NCBI RefSeq assembly: GCF_023062595.1
Contig: NZ_JALLAN010000001.1
Coordinates: 186,001 to 250,000 of the forward strand
Length of the DNA: 64,000 nucleotides
Direction: 5' to 3'
Origin: Arthrobacter rhizosphaerae
GTDB lineage: Bacteria > Actinomycetota > Actinomycetes > Actinomycetales > Micrococcaceae
Shown here: piece after piece, positions 57,638 through 64,000 of the stretch
Position numbering within the stretch: the stretch's first letter is position 1
Layout: each line of letters begins with the position of its first letter
The notes under the pieces: model-generated
The model's database searches: none
What the model saw: only the letters and a program-made list of their open reading frames with translations
Told to the model about the DNA's origin: nothing
Translations under genes and position numbers: made by a program

Positions 57638-58651
57638 TTACTCCCGCTCGAAGTCTGCCGGGAAGCTGACCTCATCCGGCTGCAAATCCGGCCGGACCCG
57701 CACGAGGCGAACCGAGTGCCGAAAGGCCTGACCCGACCAGGCGACGTCGGCTGAGACCTCCGCAACCAGAGGTTCCACCAAAGTCAGGTGTATCTTGCCG
57801 CTTTCCTTGGTGAATCTATCGAGCGACCTCTCGCTGATTTCTTCCGGCCATGGATGCTTCCCCTGTGGCGGCCGAAGGTAGGGGGCCAAATCCCGTCCGG
57901 CACGAGCCGACAGGGGACCGGATCGGCCGACAATCCGCAATCGCCCATGCAACGGCAAACCCACGACCACGCCTCGCGGCTGGGTTGCCGGACCTATGAC
58001 CGCAGCAACAACAACATCTACAACTTTTCTGCTTTTGACCTTTAGCCAGATGCGCCGTGGTTCATAAGTTTGGGCCTCACCCTTGACCAGGATTCCTTCA
58101 ACACCAGTGGCCGGCATTTCTTGGAGCCAGGTCTCCGCCACCGCCCGGTCCTTGGTCACCGGCGACAGATTCAATGGCGGTACCCATTCACGCGCCAGCT
58201 CTTCCAGCAAAGTGCGTCGGTCCCGGAACGGCAATCCGCGGATATCATTCCCGGCCACTGCCAGAGCATCAAAAGCTATCAGCGAGGCCGGACTCTGATG
58301 CACAAACGCCGGAAGTGCCGCTTTGGCCGTCACCAGGCGAAGCTGTAGTGCATCGAAATCCAACCGGTCCCCGGACCACACCACCAGCTCACCATCAATG
58401 ACACAGCCCGGTGGAATCTGCTTACCCGCAGCAGCCAAAACGTCCGGAAAGTATCGGCTTAGATCCTTGCCTTGCCTCGAGTACAACCACACGTCACTCA
58501 AGCCGACAAAACATGCTGCGCGGAAGCCATCAAATTTCATCTCGAAAACGGAACCGCCGGTCAGCACATCCCCATGCGGAATCGACTCCACGGCCTTCGC
58601 CAGAGCGAGGTCTACAGGAGGGTGCAGCGCAGCAGGCACACCTTCAAACAT
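57638..58651 (-). CDS. ATP-dependent DNA ligase (LigC/LigD-type catalytic core)
   Basis: Start taken at ATG 58651 (MFEGVPAAL); the frame extends to 58711 without a ribosome site at either. Motif I is FEMKFDGFR (adenylated Lys, near 36), then VIDGELVVW (III, near 84), LIAFDALAV (IIIa), GVEGILVKG (IV, near 186) and WLKVKSR (V, near 204). An OB-fold half follows (RGVVVGLPLHGRLRIVGRSG ... FRHSVRLVRVRPD). At ~337 residues it is a compact two-domain ligase as in actinobacterial LigC. It seals nicks for replication or repair; the PNKP-type phosphatase could prepare its ends. Confidence 0.9.
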   Translation of the reverse strand: MFEGVPAALHPPVDLALAKAVESIPHGDVLTGGSVFEMKFDGFRAACFVGLSDVWLYSRQGKDLSRYFPDVLAAAGKQIPPGCVIDGELVVWSGDRLDFDALQLRLVTAKAALPAFVHQSPASLIAFDALAVAGNDIRGLPFRDRRTLLEELAREWVPPLNLSPVTKDRAVAETWLQEMPATGVEGILVKGEAQTYEPRRIWLKVKSRKVVDVVVAAVIGPATQPRGVVVGLPLHGRLRIVGRSGPLSARAGRDLAPYLRPPQGKHPWPEEISERSLDRFTKESGKIHLTLVEPLVAEVSADVAWSGQAFRHSVRLVRVRPDLQPDEVSFPADFERE

Positions 58652-58820
58652 TCTGGGCACAGCGTAAACCCATCCCGCCAAGGCCGGAAGCGGCGTACCG
58701 CAGCAAAACAATGGCCCGTGACTGTAATCCGGGATAGCAAGCTACAGAACGTCACAGCGAAGCTGTGACCGGGTCTTGCTCCGACCAGGGAAACCAACCA
58801 CGTCCGAAATGAGAGCTGTC

Positions 58821-59195
58821 ATGTCCACTGAACCTGCTCTGATCCCCATCAATACCGCCGGCACTGCCGGTGGCAAACGGTACGCCGAACCCACATCACA
58901 ACAGATCGAAGATGCAGCAGCTCTGATGTTCCTGGCGGCAACTCGGAAAATTCTAAGGACCCAGGAGCACATCCGGGATGTGCAGCTGGAGCTGGAAGTG
59001 ACCTACACGGTTCACAACCAGCGCAGCTACCGCGTGCATGCCACTACCCGTGCAGGCGAAAGCATCACTGGTACTATCGGGCATCATGTCCATCCCGCCA
59101 ATGGCACCCCTGAGACGGCCGCTTGGAGTATTGCCCGGGAAATCCGCAACGCAGCGACCAAACGCCGTCAAAAGGCAGCCATCAAGCTTGTCTGA
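58821..59195 (+). CDS. Unknown 124-residue protein
   Basis: Start at ATG 58821, with AAATGAGAGC upstream; an earlier in-frame ATG at 58776 lacks support. Helical N-terminal half (EDAAALMFLAATRKILRTQEH), then strands (VQLELEVTYTVHNQRSYRVHATTRAG) and a basic C-terminal helix (AAWSIAREIRNAATKRRQKAAIK). It could bind nucleic acid through its end. It converges on the HU-like gene across a strong terminator. No family recognised. Confidence 0.5.
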   Translation: MSTEPALIPINTAGTAGGKRYAEPTSQQIEDAAALMFLAATRKILRTQEHIRDVQLELEVTYTVHNQRSYRVHATTRAGESITGTIGHHVHPANGTPETAAWSIAREIRNAATKRRQKAAIKLV

Positions 59196-59240
59196 ATCGC
59201 GTCGATAAACCACGGCCAAGAATGGTCGTGCCAGACACAG

Positions 59241-59279
59241 AAGAACCCCGGTGATGCCTTGCGCATCACCGGGGTTCTT
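59241..59279. terminator. Bidirectional terminator
   Basis: AGAACCCCGGTGATGC (59242-59257) pairs with GCATCACCGGGGTTCT (59263-59278), followed by TCTTTTTT on the plus strand; the minus-strand HU-like gene ends 28 bp away. Confidence 0.85.
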
Positions 59280-59306
59280 CTTTTTTATCCGCCTGTTTCA
59301 CGTCGT

Positions 59307-59690
59307 CTAAGACGCAGCCTCGAGCAGGCGCTCTTCCGCCTCGTCGAACTCGTCCATCACGCCGTAGATCTCCGGATCGGTCAGGGTGGTGTTGTCATCT
59401 GAATCCAATCGGCGGTTGATACTGCGCGACGCAGAAAACTTCAGCACCGAATAGTCATCGACGTCCTTCTTGCCAAAGCGGACCTTGTGACCCTTGTGCG
59501 TTTGTCGGCAGAAGCGACCAAAACCGGTGAGCATCACAATATCTCCACGACGAACCGAGTCAGTCAGCTCTCCGATCAGGGATTCGTACACCTCACTCAC
59601 GATCCGGATTGGCTGTCCGCTGCGGCTGGCCACCTTCGAAATGAATTCACGCTTGCTGATGCGCGGATGCCCCGTCGTCTCCATGCCCAC
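59307..59690 (-). CDS. HU/IHF-family DNA-binding protein
   Basis: A 127-residue protein. The HU fold is clear: ISKREFISKVASRSG at ~11-25, VYESLIGELTDSVRRGDIVMLTGFGRF at ~34-60, then the beta-arm region QTHKGHKVRFGKK and SRSINRRL. A 30-residue acidic tail (DPEIYGVMDEFDEAEERLLEAAS) follows, which is unusual; most HU proteins stop earlier or have basic tails. HU bends DNA and helps origin opening and nucleoid structure. It is the last gene of the minus-strand run that starts with the RNA-polymerase-like gene, though a 105-bp gap with its own promoter-like palindromes precedes it. Confidence 0.88.
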   Translation of the reverse strand: MGMETTGHPRISKREFISKVASRSGQPIRIVSEVYESLIGELTDSVRRGDIVMLTGFGRFCRQTHKGHKVRFGKKDVDDYSVLKFSASRSINRRLDSDDNTTLTDPEIYGVMDEFDEAEERLLEAAS

Positions 59691-59747
59691 ACCCTGTCCT
59701 TACGTCCCTCGTGATCCGCTTCTATCTTGGATATCAGTCTATCCGAC

Positions 59748-59788
59748 ACATATGCCTATCGGAAAGCTATCGATAGGTCTATCACGAC
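59748..59788 (-). promoter_or_regulatory. CTATCG repeats upstream of the HU-like gene
   Basis: Includes CCTATCG (59754-59760) and the palindrome CTATCGATAG (59767-59776), plus GTCTATC on either side. It occupies the short gap between the HU-like gene and the 121-residue gene, a likely operator/promoter region. Confidence 0.45.
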
Positions 59789-59795
59789 CAGTTGG

Positions 59796-60161
59796 TTAGA
59801 GCTCAAAGTCTGGATCGATAGATTCCCTGGCGTCCTTGTACTCGTAGTCGACCGATTCGATAATGGACCTCGTCTTCGGGTCGTGGCGCGTATTCACGAT
59901 CTTGTCGTGCGATTCGTCGAACCGCTGCTGGTCCGCGATCCTGTGTGCCGCGTTGAGCTTTGCGTTGATGTTCTTATCGCCGAACTCCATCATTGAGCCG
60001 ACCGAGGACTTAGCGCCCTGCTTGGTCGCGTTGACGGTCGACTTGTTCTGAACACGCTGCTGCTCCCAGCGGCTCCGGTCCTCTGGCGTGATGTATCCAA
60101 ACATCTGCGCGAGTCGCGAGCCGTACCGCTCCTGTTGCCCCACCTGCTGATCGTCGCTCAT
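59796..60161 (-). CDS. Unknown 121-residue protein in the RNA-polymerase-like operon
   Basis: Preceded by AGGAAGGAATCACC, so well translated. Helical and charged: a GYITPEDRSRWEQQRVQN segment, then MEFGDKNINAKLNAAHRIADQQRFDESHD and an acidic C-terminus (YEYKDARESIDPDFEL). No known domain. It follows the 606-residue unknown by 30 bp on the same strand and is likely co-transcribed with the polymerase-like gene. It might be an assembly, sigma-like or accessory factor; none of these can be shown from sequence. Confidence 0.6.
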   Translation of the reverse strand: MSDDQQVGQQERYGSRLAQMFGYITPEDRSRWEQQRVQNKSTVNATKQGAKSSVGSMMEFGDKNINAKLNAAHRIADQQRFDESHDKIVNTRHDPKTRSIIESVDYEYKDARESIDPDFEL

Positions 60162-60191
60162 GGTGATTCCTTCCTATTATCGGTCTGCCGC

Positions 60192-62012
60192 TTACGCCGG
60201 CTGGTACTCGTCTGCCCCGCGCTGCGCCCCTGGCCCGTCACCTTCATGCTGGGCCGAAGGACCGGGACCCTGGCGGAAGGGCTTCGGCCGCATCCGCTGT
60301 TCGGCGAAGAACGCCGCCGGATGGTCAACCGCGTCGCGCATCCGGCCCTGCCAGTCCTCGCCGAGAGCCAGCCTCAATTCGTGTTCGAACTCTGGGTCCT
60401 CCTTGTTGATCTGCTCGACTGCGTCGACATACGCATTTGAATAGACCCGCTGCTGCTCCTCGTCCGGGATTCCATCGATGTCCATGCTCGCGAGCATGAT
60501 TTCGGACTGATCGAAACGCTGCTGCAGGAGAGGGTCCAGTCCGCTGGTATCAAGGCCCTGTTTCTTTGCGGCGAAGCCGACCATGTAACCCATCATGCTT
60601 CCCGCCAGCGCCTGGCGGCCGCCCTTGTTGACACCGTCAAGCATTGCGGCCTTCATGGTCTCTGCCAGCTGGACCTGATGCTCATCCGCCGTCATCGGCT
60701 GGCGCAGGGTAAACATGCCGTCTGCCGGGATCCTGCGGCCGAGGTGATCGTCAAACTCGCCGGTCCACACCTCGCGCACGCGATCCGTCCCCGCCATGCG
60801 CTCTTCGTGCGGGGGAGCCTTGACGATCCTGCCGTGGGACACGCCGTTGAACATCAGACGCAGCTCCGGTTCTGATTCCATACGCTCGCCGATGATCATC
60901 CGTGCACGCTTGACGACCTCAGCACGGTCCAATCCGTCCTCGTCCATCTGGCCGCGCAGCCGCTTACGCATCGCCTTGTAGCTGGCATGAATCTGCTTGC
61001 TGTCCTGTTCGGGATCACGCATCTTCCAAAACGCGTTCTCCATCAATGCAACCTCTGTCATTGCCGCAGAGTCAGGTGTGAACGTCTCGCGGCTGCCCCG
61101 GTCACGATGCTCCATCTTCTCCATGCGGCGCTGCCACTTCTTCGACAGGTAGTCCGTGCGGTCGTGCTTCTTGCCCTCCCGGCGTGCCAGGAAGTCCTGG
61201 TCACCGGCCAGATCCGGATTCCTGTTCAACTTCGACTCGGTGCCCAGGTCGATGACCCGGTTGTACTGCTCGGCCGAGTTCTCAGCTCCAGCCCTGACGG
61301 TCCTGGTTCGGGCGTCCATGCGCTCGTGGATCTTGTCCTTGAACGGCTGCAGGTACGACTCCATCTCGTTCTTGAAGTCCGGGGAAAGCATCCGCATTGC
61401 CATCATCATGCCTGCGGCTTGGATGATCGAGTTCGGATTCACGCCGCGCGTGAGCGGCTTGAGGCAGCTCTGCATCATCATCTGCATGTAGACCGCGTGC
61501 ATGGCGTTGAACTCGTGTTCGCGCTCTTGGTCATTGAACCCGGGCACGAGCAGCTTGGAATCCCGGAGGGTCTCCATGTACTTCTCACCAGCCAGCTTGG
61601 TTTCCGCGCGAAGCTTCAGCAGTCGTTCACGCTCGTCGAGGCCGTCGCCATCGGAGGCAGCGCGCTCCTCGTCAACTCTGCGCTGCTGCTCCCGGCCATC
61701 GGGGTTTGCCCGGGTCCTCGCTCCGAAGAACTCGCGGGCCCGGTCCCGCAAACGCTCGCGCCGGGCGTTGGCGGAACTCCGCGACTCCGTCCCGTCAACA
61801 ATCTCGGCATCGACGATGTCCTCGTCCGGCCAATCTGCCGGTGCGGCCTCCTGCGACGGCCGCACCGGCTCTGCGGGCAGAGGGCCGCCACGACGGTCCT
61901 CCACACGGTCCGCGGTGCCTGAATAGACGTTGCCGGAACTATCCACCGGCAGAGCCTTCCTGGCCCGCCTGTTACCGCTTGGGCCGTTTTCAAGTTCCTT
62001 GTCCTGTGCCAT
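60192..62012 (-). CDS. Unknown 606-residue partner of the RNA-polymerase-like gene
   Basis: Start at ATG 62012 (MAQDKELEN), one base after the stop of the polymerase-like gene and with GGGGAA upstream, so the two are co-transcribed and probably translationally coupled. The first ~120 residues are disordered and charged. The rest is mostly helical and methionine-rich (MHAVYMQMMMQSCLKPLTRG; AAGMMMAMRMLSPDFKNEMESY; ALAGSMMGYMVGF), with a short beta segment near 420-450 (VREVWTGEFDDHLGRR). It matches no sigma, NusG, beta or zinc-ribbon pattern I know. Because of the gene order it is the first candidate for a dedicated transcription factor or structural partner. Confidence 0.7.
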   Translation of the reverse strand: MAQDKELENGPSGNRRARKALPVDSSGNVYSGTADRVEDRRGGPLPAEPVRPSQEAAPADWPDEDIVDAEIVDGTESRSSANARRERLRDRAREFFGARTRANPDGREQQRRVDEERAASDGDGLDERERLLKLRAETKLAGEKYMETLRDSKLLVPGFNDQEREHEFNAMHAVYMQMMMQSCLKPLTRGVNPNSIIQAAGMMMAMRMLSPDFKNEMESYLQPFKDKIHERMDARTRTVRAGAENSAEQYNRVIDLGTESKLNRNPDLAGDQDFLARREGKKHDRTDYLSKKWQRRMEKMEHRDRGSRETFTPDSAAMTEVALMENAFWKMRDPEQDSKQIHASYKAMRKRLRGQMDEDGLDRAEVVKRARMIIGERMESEPELRLMFNGVSHGRIVKAPPHEERMAGTDRVREVWTGEFDDHLGRRIPADGMFTLRQPMTADEHQVQLAETMKAAMLDGVNKGGRQALAGSMMGYMVGFAAKKQGLDTSGLDPLLQQRFDQSEIMLASMDIDGIPDEEQQRVYSNAYVDAVEQINKEDPEFEHELRLALGEDWQGRMRDAVDHPAAFFAEQRMRPKPFRQGPGPSAQHEGDGPGAQRGADEYQPA

Positions 62013-62013
62013 C

Positions 62014-64000
62014 TCAGTTCCCCATTCCGTAGTCGTCGTCACTCTTCTCGGGTTCGGCCTCAAAGTTCGGCGTCCAGACCGGCCGACGTGCTCCGACGCC
62101 GACGGCGTGCACCGAGCGCCGTCCCGCGCCACGTGCCCTGGCAGCGCCGTCTACATCCGGGGCGATTACGTCGCGCTTGACCACCGCGGCGTCCACTGCG
62201 ATCTCAGCACTCTCCATACCGTTCAGGCCGTCCAGCCCGAGGATCTCGAACGCGTCCAGCTGCTGGGCCGCCGCCGAGCGCACTCGTCGGGTCCCTGCTG
62301 AGGCGAACTGTTCGTTCTTCGCTCCGTCGAAAATGCCTTCGCGATCCTTCGCTGCCTGCAACAGCGCCGCAAAGTCGCCACCGTAAGCCATGCGGTCCAT
62401 CACGGTGCCGGCCAGAGACGGGTCCTCCTCCAGATTGCGCACAAGCCCCGTCTTCGGGTCTTCCAAGGCACGTGCGACGCGCGCCACGTGGTCAGGATTG
62501 ACCGTGACGTTGAACCCGTCCTTGGCTTCATAGAACTCCGTGAACTGGGCCTCCCACTCCTCGGCCGTTGCCTGGACAGCCTCACCGTCGGAGAACTCGG
62601 GCCGCCACTGGCCGGGACCGACATGCTCGAGCTTGCGGCCCCTCCAGAGATCACGCCCCGGGCCCTGAAGCATCTCGTACTTGTGCCGGGCTTCTGCTGC
62701 ATCGTGTTTGGCCTGCAGGATCGACTGGGTCACCGGGTAGGTAACCTCCAGCACCGCTTTGAGGTCCGCGCCTCGCAGGGCACGCACGGCCCTCTGCGAG
62801 AAAGAGCCACCGAGTCCCGTTCCGTGGGCCTTGATTGCCGTGGCAAACATACTCGCCTCCTGGTCCTCCTGGGTGATGCCGGGCCTGCCCTGGTCGTCGC
62901 CGAGGTTGCGGGCATAATCAGCCAGCTTCTTCTCGCTGCCCTTCGCGCCGGTCTCAACGCAGACCTGGCGCACGCTCTGCAGGTGCGCCTCACGGTCGGA
63001 GAACGTCAACGCCGCACCGAATTCACCGCGCTGGGCAGAGCGATAGATACCGCTGAGCTCGTCGGTGAGTGTCTCCCGACCGGTGCCAACCTCGTAGGAG
63101 TCGTCGACGAAACGCAGCCGGTTCGCCTCCGCCAAGGAGCTGTCCAGATCCTCCACCAGGTTCGGGTTCTTCGACAGTGCGACCTGCGTGTCCAGAGAAA
63201 CCTGCATCGCCAAGGGGTGTGAGCCGTCAGGCTTCACCACTCCGGTGTCCAGCAGGTTCGAGGGCACCGAAAGCTTCTCAAGAGCCTCAGCCTTCGCTGC
63301 CTCGCTGTGCAGCTTCACCACTGCGACCGCATCGCCGTCGAAGTCGCCGTCGAAGCACTGATCCATGACCGGGTTGATCGCCGCGCCCGTGAGCCGGTCG
63401 TCGATGGCTACCCGCATGTAGCGCACGCCGGCGTCGCGCAGGACCGGATCGCGCCAAACCAGAGCGTGGTCGCCCTCGGTCAGACCCAGCTGCCCGGCCT
63501 TGACCGAGCTCAGGGCGATCTGGTCGATGTCGAGCCGCGGGTCCGCGGTCCAGACCATTGTCGCCGAGTCGGACAGGCGCGAGGACATCAAACCTGTCTT
63601 GAAGATGTTGTTCTTTCCGGTGAGTACCCGGGTCTGCACATCAGTAGTGATCGCTTCGAAGGAACGCTGGGCCCGGGACACGGACTCACTCATACCCCGC
63701 CGCACTTCCGCGCGCTTCTCCGAGGACAAGCCCTGACCGTCCAGCTGCTCGGCCATAAACCGGTAGCGGCAGGCCTCGACAAAAACGTCCTGGTAGTTGC
63801 GGGTGTAATCGTGTGTGACCGACGTGCCGTCGTCGAATTCCTGCCCGCTGCGCAGGTGCGAGGAAAGCACAGGCAGCTTCCAGGAGGACGCACTGACGGT
63901 CTCGGTCTGCTCGCCGGTCGGATACGCCAGCGGAAACGGGATCTCCATGTCGCCGCCGCGGTCACCGATCAGGTCGCCAAAGGACTTACGCATCGCTGTT
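62014..64000 (-). CDS. Divergent RNA polymerase beta-prime-like catalytic subunit, N-terminus beyond the window
   Basis: The frame is open to the window edge; counted from the first visible Met (63993) it has 659 residues. LPVLSSHLRSGQEFDDG at ~40-56 parallels the beta-prime LPVLPPDLRP...DGG segment. TGKNNIFKTGLMSSRL ... DPRLDIDQ at ~125-158 parallels the GK.GR.R.NLLG.R..YS...DP.L.L.Q segment. RDPVLRDAGV then CFDGDFDGDAVAV at ~213-225 is the double-psi beta-barrel catalytic loop, with D217, D219 and D221 matching the metal-binding aspartates of NADFDGD. The rest is far shorter than bacterial beta-prime and lacks visible zinc ribbons. The DGDFDGD form is like that of YonO, the single-chain RNA polymerase of phage SPbeta. 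A beta-like half could be upstream, outside the window. Confidence 0.85.
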   Translation of the reverse strand, partial: TAMRKSFGDLIGDRGGDMEIPFPLAYPTGEQTETVSASSWKLPVLSSHLRSGQEFDDGTSVTHDYTRNYQDVFVEACRYRFMAEQLDGQGLSSEKRAEVRRGMSESVSRAQRSFEAITTDVQTRVLTGKNNIFKTGLMSSRLSDSATMVWTADPRLDIDQIALSSVKAGQLGLTEGDHALVWRDPVLRDAGVRYMRVAIDDRLTGAAINPVMDQCFDGDFDGDAVAVVKLHSEAAKAEALEKLSVPSNLLDTGVVKPDGSHPLAMQVSLDTQVALSKNPNLVEDLDSSLAEANRLRFVDDSYEVGTGRETLTDELSGIYRSAQRGEFGAALTFSDREAHLQSVRQVCVETGAKGSEKKLADYARNLGDDQGRPGITQEDQEASMFATAIKAHGTGLGGSFSQRAVRALRGADLKAVLEVTYPVTQSILQAKHDAAEARHKYEMLQGPGRDLWRGRKLEHVGPGQWRPEFSDGEAVQATAEEWEAQFTEFYEAKDGFNVTVNPDHVARVARALEDPKTGLVRNLEEDPSLAGTVMDRMAYGGDFAALLQAAKDREGIFDGAKNEQFASAGTRRVRSAAAQQLDAFEILGLDGLNGMESAEIAVDAAVVKRDVIAPDVDGAARARGAGRRSVHAVGVGARRPVWTPNFEAEPEKSDDDYGMGN

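Noticed and set aside
1..64000. Ordinary prophage or conjugative plasmid interpretation
   Set aside because: No terminase, capsid, tail, integrase, relaxase or type IV secretion gene is recognisable in the window; partition and replication genes dominate. They could still lie outside.

Overview
This window is dense, high-GC DNA with short intergenic gaps and strong AGGAG-type ribosome sites. A WhiB protein, an Lsr2 protein, an EspR-like regulator, a TTGTCCACA-type DnaA box and a MAB_1171c-like membrane protein all point to an actinobacterium, probably of the Micrococcales/Corynebacteriales type (genus not determinable here). No ribosomal, tRNA, central-metabolism, virion or conjugation genes are recognisable. 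Instead the window carries partition genes, origin-like DNA and a nearly complete private replication apparatus. The best reading is a section of a large plasmid, or of a phage-plasmid whose structural genes lie outside the window.

Layout. 1-3.4 kb: a ParM-like actin gene (cut by the edge) and a ParR-like gene on the minus strand, then 2.6 kb without genes that holds centromere-like repeats, two DnaA boxes, an ACCCGTAC iteron cluster and many hairpins. 3.4-8.3 kb: a SLOG-domain gene, an Lsr2 paralogue, a RecJ-like DHH nuclease, a CPBP membrane protease and an unknown gene behind a three-hairpin leader. 8.3-9.5 kb: a gene-free region with twelve GTACCAC sites arranged as a mirror image. 9.5-20.2 kb: SF3 helicase, family-B DNA polymerase, VRR-NUC nuclease, MazZ-like and MazG-like nucleotide pyrophosphohydrolases, SNF2 helicase and a methylase-like protein. 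20.2-32.6 kb: about 25 small, mostly unknown genes, many with zinc-ribbon cysteines, plus WhiB, a glutaredoxin-like protein and RarA.

32.4-38.0 kb looks like an inserted regulatory island: methyltransferase, PAS-like protein, decayed short-chain dehydrogenase, ImmA/IrrE protease, MAB_1171c-like protein, PAP2-like protein and EspR-like regulator. Three copies of a palindromic operator (AGTGGAA-N4-TTCCACT) sit in or at the ends of it. 38-55.4 kb: a LysM protein, a putative ssDNA-binding protein, an archaeo-eukaryotic-type primase, a MoxR ATPase + VWA + Clp-like ATPase trio, a UvrD-type helicase, a DUF4031 protein and a PNKP-type phosphatase. 55.5-59.2 kb: a toxin-antitoxin-like pair, small membrane proteins and an ATP-dependent DNA ligase. 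59.3-64 kb: a minus-strand operon ending with an HU-like protein and starting, at the window edge, with a highly divergent RNA polymerase beta-prime-like protein that carries the catalytic DFDGD motif.

Together the genes describe an element that brings its own primase, helicase, polymerase, ligase, nucleases and recombination factors, manages its nucleotide pool and nucleoid, partitions itself, and may transcribe some of its genes with its own RNA polymerase. The strongest leads are the RNA polymerase-like gene with its unknown operon partners, the mirror-symmetric GTACCAC array next to the helicase gene, and the EspR-like operator regulon.
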